This document shows positions 27,709 to 37,612 of a DNA stretch of 64,000 nucleotides, piece after piece (position 1 is the stretch's first letter; each line of letters begins with the position of its first letter). Position numbers and translations under genes: made by a program. The DNA is from Corynebacterium sp. NML130628 (lineage in GTDB: Bacteria > Actinomycetota > Actinomycetes > Mycobacteriales > Mycobacteriaceae): NCBI RefSeq assembly GCF_001875665.1, contig NZ_MLAL01000014.1:22727-86726 (forward strand), written 5' to 3'. The notes under the pieces were generated by a model, which was not told the origin of the DNA, did not search any database, and was given only the letters and a program-made list of their open reading frames with translations.

Positions 27709-28557
27709 CTACCCCAGCCCAGTCTCCCGGCGCCTACGCTTCCACCAGCGCCACAGGATCAGCAGCAACACCACCAACACGATCAAGGCCACGAGTATCA
27801 TCCACCAGCTAATTCCCAGGCCGGTGACCTGCGGTTCGGGGGCGTCGGGGTCGAGGGGGACGCGCTCGGCGTGGACGAGCAGCCGATCGGTGTTCAGGCC
27901 GTAGGGAGTGCACGTGATCAGGGTGAGGCGGTCTTCCCCCGGCTGGTAGCGCACTGCCTGGTATTGGTCCGGTTTGACGATTTCGCGGCTGACCATTTGG
28001 TAGCGCAGCCGCTGCCCCATCACGTCGATGTAGATGTCTTGGCCTGGTTTGAGGGTGGGGAGGGCGTCGAACATGGCGGCGTTGACCATGCCGGTGTGGG
28101 CGGTGATGACGGAGTTGGCGCCGTCGCCACCGATGGGCAGGGTGGAGCCGAACATGTGGCCTGCGCCTTCGTAGAGTACGTGGGGTGCGGTGGTGTGGTA
28201 GACGGGCAGGTCCACCCCGATGTCGGGGATGCGGATGCGTGCCATGATGCCCCCAGAGCCTGACAGGTTGAGTTGTGCCAGGTAGTCGGGCATGTCGGGG
28301 TCGTTTGTTGAGGGTGGGCGTGCGTGTGTGCCGGTGGCGAGGAGCCGTTGGTTGTAGTCGCGGGCGCGGGCGAGTTGGGCGTCGCGTTCTTCGGCGCTGA
28401 GGTTGGTGGTGTGTTCGCTGTAGGCGTCGGCTTGGCGGCGGAGCTGTTCGTTGGTGGCGAGTGTGGCCACGATTGGGTACAGCAGCAGGAGCGCGCCGAG
28501 GATCAGCCCGATGAGCGAGATGAGGTTTCCGGCGCGTTTGCGGGCGGGTTGGCTCAC
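27709..28557 (-). CDS. Class C pilin-polymerising sortase (cluster 2)
   Basis: Membrane transpeptidase that cross-links pilin subunits through their LPxTG signals. The 282-residue protein has an N-terminal helix (about residues 12-32), a lid-like region with PPSTNDPDMPDYLAQL (about 75-90), the catalytic histidine in VITAHTGM (about 145), cysteine in LTLITCTPYGLNTDRLLVHAERV (about 213) with the conserved Arg nearby, and a C-terminal membrane helix, as in class C. The GTG start at 28557 overlaps the stop of the base-pilin gene as GTGA; upstream in-frame sequence lies within that gene. Confidence 0.92.
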   Translation of the reverse strand: MSQPARKRAGNLISLIGLILGALLLLYPIVATLATNEQLRRQADAYSEHTTNLSAEERDAQLARARDYNQRLLATGTHARPPSTNDPDMPDYLAQLNLSGSGGIMARIRIPDIGVDLPVYHTTAPHVLYEGAGHMFGSTLPIGGDGANSVITAHTGMVNAAMFDALPTLKPGQDIYIDVMGQRLRYQMVSREIVKPDQYQAVRYQPGEDRLTLITCTPYGLNTDRLLVHAERVPLDPDAPEPQVTGLGISWWMILVALIVLVVLLLILWRWWKRRRRETGLG

Positions 28558-29804
28558 TGTTCCTGCTCGTCTTCTTTTCGACGCGCCAGCAACCATCCCG
28601 CAACGATCAGGGCGAGGGCGAGCAGCGCGAGCCAGATGACGTTGGCGCCGGTATAGGCGAGTACTTGGCCGAGGCGCCCGCGCGGGCCGTCCTGTGAAGG
28701 CTGCGCTTCGGTTGTAGGTTTCGGCGTTTCCGGCGTGGTCGTCTTCGGTGCTGGACCTGTCGGCGATGGTCCAGCCGGGGCCGTACCCGACGAGCCCGCC
28801 TGCCCTGGCAGCCCCGGCAGCAGTGGCACGAGTGGCAGCAGCCCGAGGAGCCCCCACAGCCAGCGGCGATCCCCCTTGGAGGAGCCCTGCTGCGCGGGTG
28901 CCTCGATGAGCACGTCGGCGTGGGCGGCGCGCACGGTGACGTGGTTGCGTTCGGGGTCCATGCCGTCGGTGGTGAGGGTGGCGTCGGCACCTGCGGTGCC
29001 TTCCGCGGTGGCGCGGGTACGCTGCTCGAGCGTGACGGTAGTGCTGGCGTCGGCGGCGCGGGCGCGCGCGAGTTTCTGCAGGCCAGACTTGGTCAGGACT
29101 GCGCGCAGGCGGTTGCCTTCGCGGTGGAAGGCGACATCGCCTGGTCTGAGCGCCGCCCCGTTGATGCGCACGGTGGGGTCCCCATCAAACGCCAGGTTTC
29201 CGGTGAGCGTCAGGGTGAGCTCGTAGTGGCCGATGGTGCCGTCGAGAGACGGGTTGGGCGCAACGCCGCGCACAGTGAGGGTGACGTCCTCGCCGGGGTG
29301 AACACGCTGGCGGCTGGCTGTAAGCGCCACGTTGAGGTGCTGGGCTTTCGGTTCCACGGTGCGCGGGGAGCCGCCCGTCACTGGCACCACGAAGGGCGCA
29401 AAGAAGACTTGCGACGCCGCTTTCGCCTCAGTGTCGCCAAGCGTGAAGAGGTACGCGCCGGGTTGCAGGCCGTCGAGGGTGGCGCGTCCGCCGCTGGTGC
29501 GCGCGGTGGCGACTTCGACGATCGTGTCGGGCTGCGTGCGTAGCAGTGCGGGGACGTCGAGGGTCGCCAGCGACTCGCGCCCGGCCTGGGTACTCATGTC
29601 CACGGTGGTGATGCGTGAGGCGGTGACGGTGCGCTCCCCGATGGTGTCCAGGCCGTCGACACCTGCGGCGGCGCGAAGGTCCACCGTGACGCTGCCCGGT
29701 GCCGCGGCCACCGCGGCGGGTGGCCCGAACGCAGGCATGCCGACGCCGGCAACGCCGACCGTTACGGCCAGCGCCACCGCCATCGCAGTCCCCGGGTTTC
29801 TCAC
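28554..29804 (-). CDS. Base (minor) pilin with LAYTG sorting signal, cluster 2
   Basis: A 416-residue secreted protein. Signal peptide to about residue 34. The body is beta-rich with one DGLQPGAYLFTLGD segment (about 110) typical of SpaA-like pilin domains. A short hydrophobic stretch with LLGLLPLVPLLPGLPG (about 305-322) is followed by a Pro/Thr linker and the anchor: LAYTG, a hydrophobic helix and RRKEDEQEQ. LAxTG in place of LPxTG is the hallmark of base pilins such as SpaB/SpaE/SpaH, which hand the fibre to the housekeeping sortase. It lies between the backbone and sortase genes. Confidence 0.82.
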   Translation of the reverse strand: MRNPGTAMAVALAVTVGVAGVGMPAFGPPAAVAAAPGSVTVDLRAAAGVDGLDTIGERTVTASRITTVDMSTQAGRESLATLDVPALLRTQPDTIVEVATARTSGGRATLDGLQPGAYLFTLGDTEAKAASQVFFAPFVVPVTGGSPRTVEPKAQHLNVALTASRQRVHPGEDVTLTVRGVAPNPSLDGTIGHYELTLTLTGNLAFDGDPTVRINGAALRPGDVAFHREGNRLRAVLTKSGLQKLARARAADASTTVTLEQRTRATAEGTAGADATLTTDGMDPERNHVTVRAAHADVLIEAPAQQGSSKGDRRWLWGLLGLLPLVPLLPGLPGQAGSSGTAPAGPSPTGPAPKTTTPETPKPTTEAQPSQDGPRGRLGQVLAYTGANVIWLALLALALIVAGWLLARRKEDEQEQ

Positions 29805-29822
29805 CGCTGTGTGCTCCTCTAC

Positions 29823-31352
29823 TTATGCCTTGCGGGAGCGCAGCTGGTAGACAGCGCCGCCGCCGAAGAGGACCACGCCAAGCGCCAGGATGATGAGCAT
29901 GGTGCGCTCACCGGTTGCTGGCAGGCGGCCGAACAGGTTGTCCTTGACGTTGTTCACGCTGCCGCTGAGCGTCTTGGTGGTTTCGTCGTAGTTCAACGGC
30001 TGTGGCTCCGGGTTATTCAGGTAGCCGGACACGCCCTTGGTTTCTACGGCGCAGTAGTCGGCAAACTTGCTGTCCTTCTTGGTCAGGTTGAGGCCTTCGG
30101 CCTTCGCCAGGGCGGCCCCGGCGTTCTCCTGGCCTTCGGCGACGGTCTGGTCGGCCTTCAGCGTGGTTTCCACCTTGCCGCTGATGACGACGCGCTGGGC
30201 AGCAGTGCCTTCGTCCACCTTCCAGGAACCGTCTTTCTGCTTGGTGCAGGTGAAGATCTGGAACTCGGCGCCGGCGCCATTCTTGTCGCCGTCCTTGGCC
30301 TGCTTGTTCAGCAGCTTGGTCACCTCAACCTTGGCGAAGTTCAGCGTCGTCTTTCCGTCGTTCGGGTCGTCGGTTGGGGTGGTGTTGTGCGGTTGATCGT
30401 CGTTGGAGTAGTACACCTGCGCGGTGTTGTCGATCGTGCCGTTCTCAGGCAGCTTGACCAGCTTCGCGTCGAACTCGGTGCGCACGGTCAGGCCGGGGTT
30501 GGTGGCGCGCAGCTCACGCAGCTTCTGCAGGCCAGCCTCGGTGAACTCCACGGTCACGGTGTTGTCGCCGTTGTCGGCCACGGTGTAGTGGGTGCCGGCG
30601 GCAAGGGGCTCCGGGTTTTTGTCGTCCGCGGACTTCAGCACCTGCACCTGCACGGGGTGCGCGGCCTGCGACCACTCAAGGTTCGCCGCCAGCGTATCGA
30701 CGACCCTCAGCTGGTCACCTTCCGGGTTCGGGCCGAACGCTGGGATGGGGGCGTCAATACGGTAGCGGGCGTTATCTCCCAGGGTGATGTTTTCGCTGAT
30801 GAGCGACTTCTTCGGCTCCAAGATCTGGTTCTTCGGGCTGATGGTGCGCTCGTACTGCGCCACGCCCTTTTCAAATGCCGGGAGGGTAAGCAGGAACGGG
30901 GTCGCCACGGAGTGCTTGGCGCCCTCGGCGCGCAGCTCGGTGACGCGGAAGAGGCCCACGCCGAGGTCCTCGAAGATGGCCTCGCCGTCACCGTTGGTTG
31001 CTACCTCTTTCGCAGTAAAGTTCGGGTCCGCCTGCAACTCGGAGACCTTCTTCTCCCCGGCTGCGGCAACGTCCTCCCAGCCCTTCGCGGTGTTCAGCGG
31101 GGCGGTGGCGATGCGCTCCACCTTGAAGGTGACGCCCTTGATGGTCTTCATGCCGTCAAGCGTGCCGTTCTCACCGACCGGCTCGCCCTCGTACTTCTTG
31201 ATCGTCAGCTTCGTGGCGCGGTTGACATCGACCTGCGCCTGGGCGACGGCGGTTGGCAGCGTCGCTACGACGGAGGCGCCGACCGGCCCAACGAACGCGA
31301 CCGCGGCCGCGGTGGATACCGCAAGTGCTGTGCGGGAAATGATGTGTTTCAT
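29823..31352 (-). CDS. Major (backbone) pilin with LPATG signal, cluster 2
   Basis: A 509-residue shaft subunit, SpaD/SpaH-like. Signal peptide to about AQA (residue 39). The first domain has GEAIFEDLGVGLFRVTEL (about 122); a lysine candidate for polymerisation lies in RTISPKNQILEPKKSL (about 170). The middle domain has TVEFTEAGLQKLRELRATNPGLTVRTEF, and the last SpaA-like domain ends in YCAVETKGVSGYL (E-box). The anchor is RLPATGERTM, a helix and RSRKA. ATG 31352 is chosen because it begins the signal peptide; the tip gene stops 5 bases upstream. Confidence 0.88.
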   Translation of the reverse strand: MKHIISRTALAVSTAAAVAFVGPVGASVVATLPTAVAQAQVDVNRATKLTIKKYEGEPVGENGTLDGMKTIKGVTFKVERIATAPLNTAKGWEDVAAAGEKKVSELQADPNFTAKEVATNGDGEAIFEDLGVGLFRVTELRAEGAKHSVATPFLLTLPAFEKGVAQYERTISPKNQILEPKKSLISENITLGDNARYRIDAPIPAFGPNPEGDQLRVVDTLAANLEWSQAAHPVQVQVLKSADDKNPEPLAAGTHYTVADNGDNTVTVEFTEAGLQKLRELRATNPGLTVRTEFDAKLVKLPENGTIDNTAQVYYSNDDQPHNTTPTDDPNDGKTTLNFAKVEVTKLLNKQAKDGDKNGAGAEFQIFTCTKQKDGSWKVDEGTAAQRVVISGKVETTLKADQTVAEGQENAGAALAKAEGLNLTKKDSKFADYCAVETKGVSGYLNNPEPQPLNYDETTKTLSGSVNNVKDNLFGRLPATGERTMLIILALGVVLFGGGAVYQLRSRKA

Positions 31353-31357
31353 GGTAT

Positions 31358-34300
31358 CTAACTTTCTGTTGTTGGAGTTGTTGAGGTTGAAGTCTCTGTA
31401 AGGAAGCGACGGGCGCTGAAGCCAAAGAGCAGCAGGCCAAGCAGCAGAATCCACACGAGTGTAGTGCGGCCGGTATCTGGCAACAACCAGCCAATGGTCG
31501 ACGGCACCCGCAGCGCCCCGTACGTGGATTCGGCGCTGACCACCCCGAGGGCGCCCGCCGACGCCTGCAGCGTCGCGGTGCCACGGTGGCGGAAGGTTCC
31601 TTCCGCGGGGATGTCCACCGTGACGGCGCAGGTTGCGGACTGGCCCGGCGCCAGCGCCGCCCGCACCGCCTCGCATGCGGCGGCGGGGATGGTGCCCTGC
31701 TCGCCGATGGTGCGCGGGCCGCCGGGCGTGCGCACCGTCATCCCCGCCAGAGCCGGATCGCGCAGCACCATGTTGGACAGGTCGAACTGGCCGGTGTTGG
31801 TCAGCTCGTAGGTGATGTCCATGGTGGTGGCGTGATCCGGCAACAGGGCGGTATCCACCACGTTGGTGACGCCGGACAGCGGGGTGCCCGCGATGCGCTT
31901 GTCGAGGGCCACGCTGGCGTACTTGTTCAGCGCGGTCGCCGCCCAGGCGTCGCCCGCGCGGGTGGTGTCGGCGGCCTTGGGGGCGAGCACCTTAAACGCC
32001 ACGGTCGGCGTGCCGGTTTCAGGCAGAAAGCCCTCCCCCAACTTGGCTCCCCGGGAGGTCAGCGCGAACGTGTACGTCCCGTTCGCCTGCTCTTCCTCCA
32101 CGGTGCACTCGCTGCCCACGGGGACGTTCCGCAGCACGTGGGTCTGCCCGGCGCGCAGGGTAAACGGCTCGCGGGTGCCGTCGCCGCAATTAGCGCGGAA
32201 GGTGTAGGTGGCTTCTGCGTCGGGGGCGCCTGCAGCCTGCTTCGTCAGCGCGACGTCCACGGTTGCCCGCGGGTGGTGCGCCTGCACGCCGACGACCACC
32301 GCCGGGTCAGCCGCGGTGGTGTCCGGGGCGTCGGCGGCGACGTCAACTGCGTATTCGTACTGCTTGGCTCGCACGTCCTGCGGGGCGACGCCGTCCACGG
32401 TGGTATCCGGGCCGTTGTAGGCGCCGTTGTGCCAGGCGGCGAAGCCGAGGTACGGGCGACGATCACCCGCGGACACCTCAAGCTCGCCACGCGCGCTGAG
32501 CGCCGCCGCGGCATCCACGGTCAGGGTGCACGAGGTCCCCGCCGGCACCTCCACGGTGCGCAGCCCGGTCACCGGCACGGCGTCCGCGCCGGGCAGCGGG
32601 CGCTCGGGGACTTCGGCCAGGCTGAACTGGACTGGTCGGGTGGCCAGGGTGGTGTCGCCGTCTTTGCACACGAGCGTGCCCGTGTAGCCTGCGGGGTCCG
32701 CGCCGTGGAGGTACCCAGTTTGGCGCATCGCTACCTGCAGGTTGGTGGTGCGTCGGCTTACCTTGTTCACCAGGTGCAGCTCTGCGCCCTGGGTGGTGAC
32801 GTCGGCCTCCACGCTGGGGTGGGCCGCGGCCACGGTGAGCTGGGCGGGCACGTTGTCTACCGCGATTTCGCGCAGGCGACAGTGCGCACCGACCGGCACC
32901 GCGGACTCCGCACCGCCTGCAGAGACGTAGCGCAGCCCGCCGTCAACCGCCGTGAAATCACCGGGCTGCAGCTGGAGCGGCAGCCCTTCCACACTGGTCA
33001 ACTCGGTGCCGAGCGCCCGGCACTGCAGCGCGAAGCGCATCGTGTTCGCCTCGCCGAGCAGTCGCATGTCCGAGGGATTGCCTTCGATGTCTTTGCGCAG
33101 CTTCAGCGGCGCGGTCTGGTACACGTAGCGGCTGGTAGCACGCACGACGTTGGCCGCGGGGTCTTCTTCGACCACGAACGCAGGAGCAACCGCCGCCTCA
33201 TTCCCCTGTTCGAGCGGCTTGCCCGTCGCCAGCGTCGGATCCGGGCGGCTGACGGTCCAGTCCACCGCGTCCGGCAGCATGGTGGCCCGCAGCGGGCCCT
33301 CCGGGGTGTCCGCCTGGAGGTCCAGCGGCGCATACCCGCCAAGCTCGACCGTGCAGGCCGCGCCAACCGGCACGCCTGCCACGCTGACGGCGCCTTCGCC
33401 GTCGACGGTGGCGCTGCGGCGGAGCAATTCGGCGTCGCCGTCGAAGCACACCAGCGTCACCGGGTGGGCGGGCAGCACCGCGCCGAGCGCCTTACCGGCG
33501 GCCTCATAGTCCTGACGCGTCGTCCCCGGCAGCACCACGCCGGTGCGCACGGTTGCGTCGGTGACGCGGCGGGAGAACGTGTTGATGAACTCCACCGAAT
33601 TACCAGCCCGCGCGACGGTAAACGTGTTGCCCGGTGTGCCGTCCACGGCGGTCGTCGCCGCCATGTGGATGCCCGGCTCCGGGGTCAGGGGGTTCTCCGC
33701 GACGGTGCAGCTGCTGCCCACCACCAGGTCGCCCTGGGTAAACACCACGCCGTTGCGCACCGACGCCTGCAATGACGCCCCCGGCGTGCCGTCCGGCAGC
33801 ACACAGCGTAGCGACGCCGGATACTCCCGCCCGAGCCACGCCTCCTGCTTCGCAGACGCGATCAGGTCCTTGGTCGCCGGGTCGAACCGCACGCGCTTGA
33901 CCCCGGTGAGGGTGGCGCGCTGGTAGGCGAACTCGTCCTCCATGGCCAACGTGGCGCGGTCTCCGACCGTAAACGCCACGCCAGGCGCCAGCTCTGTGGC
34001 CTGCTCGCCGCCCGGCGCGTAGTGGCCCACCGTGGTGTGGGTGATCGGGTAGTCCACGCCCTTGCTGTTGGTGCGTTGCGTGTCCACCGGGCTGCGCCGC
34101 GCAAGGGTGCACTGGGTGCCTGCGGGGATTTCGGCGGCGGTGAAGGTGCGCTGGGCGCCGTCGGCAAGCTGGAAGGTCTCTTGGAATGCACCGCAGCTCA
34201 ACTGATAATCGACGCCCACCTTCGGGTACAGTGCCTGCTCCCCGGTGTAGCGCTGCGTGATGGTCAGCCCGTTGCCGGCAGGGGTAAACGTGTTGGTCAC

Positions 34301-37129
34301 GGTGGCGGTGTTGGTGGCGCCGGTGATGGTCAGCGCCACGTTATCCACGTCAGTGTCCCAGTTCACGCCGCCGGGCAGCTGGGGGCGATCCTCGGTGAAG
34401 GTACAGGTGTTGCCGTAGGGCACGCGCATGGTGGCGCCGGGGCCGTCGTCGACACGCGGATCTCCCACTTTCAGCGTGACGGGCGCACCCGGAGCGACCG
34501 TTGCGGTGCCCTCCAGCTTGATTGCCTCGACCGTGCCATTGCTCACGACGTTGCGGGAACCGCACGCGAAGTTGAACGTGTAATTCGCGGGCAGGCCGCG
34601 CACCCCGTTGGCAGTCACTGCCTTGGAAAGCTGTGCGGTGCCGTACTTGTAGTCGTAAGTACGGGTGATGGTGAATGCGTCCGCCTGCCCATCGCCGACC
34701 GTCAACGTCTGCGGCGCGACGGTCGTGCTCTGCAGCTCGAACGTGCGCACTGGGCCCTCGCCGGGAGCCGCAGTGGGCTCCTGCGGGCTCAGGGTACACG
34801 TGGAACCGACCGGCATCTTCGGGATGACGGCGTGGCCGTCAGTCAGCGTCACAGTGCCGGTGCGCTTCGTCGCGTCCGGGGCCGTGCACGCGTAGTTCGC
34901 GCTGAAACCCTGGCCCGTCACGGACGGCAACGCACCCGCCGGCCCCGCAAGCACCTGGTGCACCTGCACATCGGCGGTGCGGTAGTCGTAGGTGCTGCGG
35001 ATTTCCACCGGCTCGGCGGTCGCAGGCCCGGTCGCGGGCAGGCGCAGCGCCAGCCCGTCCTGCTGCTGGGTGGCACCGGTGACATCCCTGCTGGTCAGGC
35101 TGATGTACTTCTGCTGCTCCGCTGTCAGCCCTTCGACGGGGCGCAACACGCAATCCTGCCCGCGTGGCACACCATCCACCGTCACCGGGGCGCCGCCGCG
35201 GACCGTGATCTGCCGCGCAGGCGCATTGGTGGCCGGGCAACTGAGCTCAAACGTGAATTCCTGATTCTTCAACGCGTCCGTGGCCGCCGGGCCCTGCACC
35301 ACATGACGCAACCGCAGCGTCGCAGTCCGCGCCGTGTACTGGTTCTCCGCCTCAACAGCCGCGGGCGCGGTATCCGGCTGCAGCGTCAACGTATGCTGCG
35401 CGCTGCCCTGGTTCGGGGTGCCGTGGGCGGTGCCATTCCACCGCAGATCCAGGTCCGCGCCCGACACCGCCGCAGGCGCGGTTTCCTTGAGGGTGCACGT
35501 CGCGCCGGCTGGCAGGCCGTCGACAAGCTGGCGAGAGCCCGGCTGCACCTCGCGGGACCCACTGAGCTTCACGCCCGGGTACGCGGCCTTGAACCCCTCC
35601 GGGGCCGTGCACGCGTAGTCGATGGTGAACTTCTTACCGCTGAGCTCCGCGTAGTTGCCCGCCGTGCCGGTGACCCGCTTGTTCAGCTCCAGCGATGCCG
35701 AGGCGAAGCGGGACTTCCAGTGCACGTTGCAGTTGATTTCCCGGTTTTCCTTGTTCGCGAATTGCACCTCGGAGACGCCCTCCGCGCGGTTTTCCCGGAA
35801 CCAAATGCCACTGCGCTCCGCATCCGCGCGGCTCAGAGGCACACCGTTGTGTGTCAAACGCACCGGGGCCTGATTCTCCCCAGTCCCCGGCTCGTACACG
35901 AAGGTGTCCGTGGCGCCGTCAGCGGAAATCGCGCTACACGTCCACTCCGGGGAGTAACGACGAAACGCCAGCTCCTTCCCACCCATCGTCGACTGCAGCC
36001 CGACAGAATCCTCCGGCACGCCCGCCGCGTTCAGGCGGCGCAGTACCGGGGTAGTGCTCGACCCACCGACGGGTTCAATCCAGTTGCGCTGCTGCCCATC
36101 CTGGGTGAAAATCCTGGTCACTGGCTTTTCAGCCTGGCCGGTAAACGCCTGCTGCGCCGCCGTGTCCGCAGTGCCCAGCTCCTTGCCTGCCTGGGTAGAA
36201 ATGCGGTTCAGCGCGATGGCCATCGCGAACGCCTGGTTGCCGCGCGGGTCCGGGAAGCGTGCCGTACCGCCCGAGTTCGACGCAATCCCGATCTCAAACG
36301 CCGTCGGCGAATCCAACCCAACAAGAAACGTGCCGTAGGTGCCGCCGGAGTCGTTATCACAGATGAAGTCACGCCTCTTGCCGCCCATGTCGGCCCACTG
36401 CCACTGATTCCTCTCGACGCCCGCCCCAAACGTCTTCCGGCATGCCTCACGACTGCCGTTCGGCGTCAGCTTAATCGGCGGATTGACGGTACCCGTGCCG
36501 CCCGAGTTGGAGATATCCACACTGATCATTTCGCCGCCGAGCACGCTGCCCGTCGACTCGGCATCCGCAACCATCATCCGAAACGACGGCAACGGCTGCC
36601 CGCGGTACGTGAACTTCACGTCACGGAACGAAAGGCGCACGAAGCGGTTCTTCTCCGTCTGGAAAATGTCATTCGCGGTAGCCCCCGTCTCCGCAACGAA
36701 AAACGACTGGCCCGCAATCTGGTTCCCGAACGCGGCCCGGCTCCACGGCGGCTGCTGCCCCGCCGACAAGCTGCCCTTATTCGACCCAGCCCCCGTATCC
36801 GAAGCCTCCACCGTCACCGTGTACGTCAGGGTGTAATCCCCGAAACGCTTCGTCACATTGTGCGTCCCCGGCTTCGCAATATCCGACGCATCAATCCAGC
36901 ACATCTGGTTCGCCCACTTCTTGGCGTCCCCGTCCGCCTTACGAAACGAGCAGTCCCCAATATTGACGCGACCGTTGGCTTCCGCGGCGCTCGCTGAGCT
37001 TTGACCTCCGAGGCCTCCAGGACCTCCGAGCACCGTAACCAGCGCGAGCAGCATGGACACAATTACTGCCGCTGCGGCTCGTCGCAGCCGAGGCGGTTCG
37101 CCAAATCCTGGCCAACCCGCTGTTGTCAT
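31358..37129 (-). CDS. Giant tip adhesin with DUF5979-like repeats and LPDTG anchor, cluster 2
   Basis: A 1923-residue surface protein, probably the fibre tip. A signal peptide ends near SASA (residue 49). The N-terminal 430 residues form a Cys-containing adhesin-like region with many Asn/Gly residues. From about 460 to 1780, roughly ten units of 100-150 residues recur, each with a Y-x-C strand, a VPxGxxC turn and a terminal Y/F strand. This is the DUF5979-like pattern, which likely forms isopeptide- or disulfide-stabilised Ig folds. An internal LPATG at about 696 is not followed by a helix. The anchor is LLPDTGRTTL, a helix and a basic/Thr tail. It heads the backbone-base-sortase gene set. 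Confidence 0.85.
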   Translation of the reverse strand: MTTAGWPGFGEPPRLRRAAAAVIVSMLLALVTVLGGPGGLGGQSSASAAEANGRVNIGDCSFRKADGDAKKWANQMCWIDASDIAKPGTHNVTKRFGDYTLTYTVTVEASDTGAGSNKGSLSAGQQPPWSRAAFGNQIAGQSFFVAETGATANDIFQTEKNRFVRLSFRDVKFTYRGQPLPSFRMMVADAESTGSVLGGEMISVDISNSGGTGTVNPPIKLTPNGSREACRKTFGAGVERNQWQWADMGGKRRDFICDNDSGGTYGTFLVGLDSPTAFEIGIASNSGGTARFPDPRGNQAFAMAIALNRISTQAGKELGTADTAAQQAFTGQAEKPVTRIFTQDGQQRNWIEPVGGSSTTPVLRRLNAAGVPEDSVGLQSTMGGKELAFRRYSPEWTCSAISADGATDTFVYEPGTGENQAPVRLTHNGVPLSRADAERSGIWFRENRAEGVSEVQFANKENREINCNVHWKSRFASASLELNKRVTGTAGNYAELSGKKFTIDYACTAPEGFKAAYPGVKLSGSREVQPGSRQLVDGLPAGATCTLKETAPAAVSGADLDLRWNGTAHGTPNQGSAQHTLTLQPDTAPAAVEAENQYTARTATLRLRHVVQGPAATDALKNQEFTFELSCPATNAPARQITVRGGAPVTVDGVPRGQDCVLRPVEGLTAEQQKYISLTSRDVTGATQQQDGLALRLPATGPATAEPVEIRSTYDYRTADVQVHQVLAGPAGALPSVTGQGFSANYACTAPDATKRTGTVTLTDGHAVIPKMPVGSTCTLSPQEPTAAPGEGPVRTFELQSTTVAPQTLTVGDGQADAFTITRTYDYKYGTAQLSKAVTANGVRGLPANYTFNFACGSRNVVSNGTVEAIKLEGTATVAPGAPVTLKVGDPRVDDGPGATMRVPYGNTCTFTEDRPQLPGGVNWDTDVDNVALTITGATNTATVTNTFTPAGNGLTITQRYTGEQALYPKVGVDYQLSCGAFQETFQLADGAQRTFTAAEIPAGTQCTLARRSPVDTQRTNSKGVDYPITHTTVGHYAPGGEQATELAPGVAFTVGDRATLAMEDEFAYQRATLTGVKRVRFDPATKDLIASAKQEAWLGREYPASLRCVLPDGTPGASLQASVRNGVVFTQGDLVVGSSCTVAENPLTPEPGIHMAATTAVDGTPGNTFTVARAGNSVEFINTFSRRVTDATVRTGVVLPGTTRQDYEAAGKALGAVLPAHPVTLVCFDGDAELLRRSATVDGEGAVSVAGVPVGAACTVELGGYAPLDLQADTPEGPLRATMLPDAVDWTVSRPDPTLATGKPLEQGNEAAVAPAFVVEEDPAANVVRATSRYVYQTAPLKLRKDIEGNPSDMRLLGEANTMRFALQCRALGTELTSVEGLPLQLQPGDFTAVDGGLRYVSAGGAESAVPVGAHCRLREIAVDNVPAQLTVAAAHPSVEADVTTQGAELHLVNKVSRRTTNLQVAMRQTGYLHGADPAGYTGTLVCKDGDTTLATRPVQFSLAEVPERPLPGADAVPVTGLRTVEVPAGTSCTLTVDAAAALSARGELEVSAGDRRPYLGFAAWHNGAYNGPDTTVDGVAPQDVRAKQYEYAVDVAADAPDTTAADPAVVVGVQAHHPRATVDVALTKQAAGAPDAEATYTFRANCGDGTREPFTLRAGQTHVLRNVPVGSECTVEEEQANGTYTFALTSRGAKLGEGFLPETGTPTVAFKVLAPKAADTTRAGDAWAATALNKYASVALDKRIAGTPLSGVTNVVDTALLPDHATTMDITYELTNTGQFDLSNMVLRDPALAGMTVRTPGGPRTIGEQGTIPAAACEAVRAALAPGQSATCAVTVDIPAEGTFRHRGTATLQASAGALGVVSAESTYGALRVPSTIGWLLPDTGRTTLVWILLLGLLLFGFSARRFLTETSTSTTPTTES

Positions 37130-37192
37130 GAAACCGCCCTTTTTGCTGTGCTCCAGCTTCTATGGATACTTCTATTGGTGTAAAACACCGCA

Positions 37193-37222
37193 ATCGTACC
37201 GTGCTCGAGGAGAGAACAGCAA
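37193..37222 (-). promoter_or_regulatory. Possible promoter of pilus cluster 2
   Basis: On the minus strand, TTGCTG (37217-37222) and TACGAT (37193-37198) are 18 bases apart, 64 bases before the tip adhesin start. Confidence 0.4.
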
Positions 37223-37295
37223 TACTTACAAGGTCTTAAGAATCGCCAGGTTAATGGCGGTGGGCGTTTGCGTTTGGGTGGGCGCTTCTTGCCTT

Positions 37296-37475
37296 CTAAA
37301 ACATCATCTTTCGCTGGGAGTCTATTGCTTGCCGCAGCGCCTGCCCTACCTGCAACCAAGCTTTCTCCAGGTTTTCTGCTGGATTGTAAACTCGCGCCTC
37401 CCGAATTACCTGACCGTCACTGGAGCGAGCTAACACCCTGTCATGCGCCTCGCTCCTCGCCGTTCGTGCGTTCAT
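37296..37475 (-). CDS. Small hypothetical protein upstream of the tip adhesin
   Basis: A 59-residue reading frame starting at ATG 37475 with GAAGGAG at 6 bases spacing, a good ribosome site. The sequence is charged (NARTARSEAHDRVLARSS, then EARVYNPAENLEKAWLQVGQALRQAI) and looks like two helices with no membrane segment. No family recognised. Coding is supported only by the ribosome site and composition, so it may be a chance frame. Confidence 0.4.
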   Translation of the reverse strand: MNARTARSEAHDRVLARSSDGQVIREARVYNPAENLEKAWLQVGQALRQAIDSQRKMMF

Positions 37476-37612
37476 GGACTGCTCCTTCAACACCTGTGAC
37501 GAACCCGAACACCTAAGCTGCACTAGTTTAGCTAACGACCACGCAAATCAGCGATTTTATAAGTTGCCCCAAGCCACATTACACGGATTGACTCACTGTT
37601 CACGGTCTCTTT

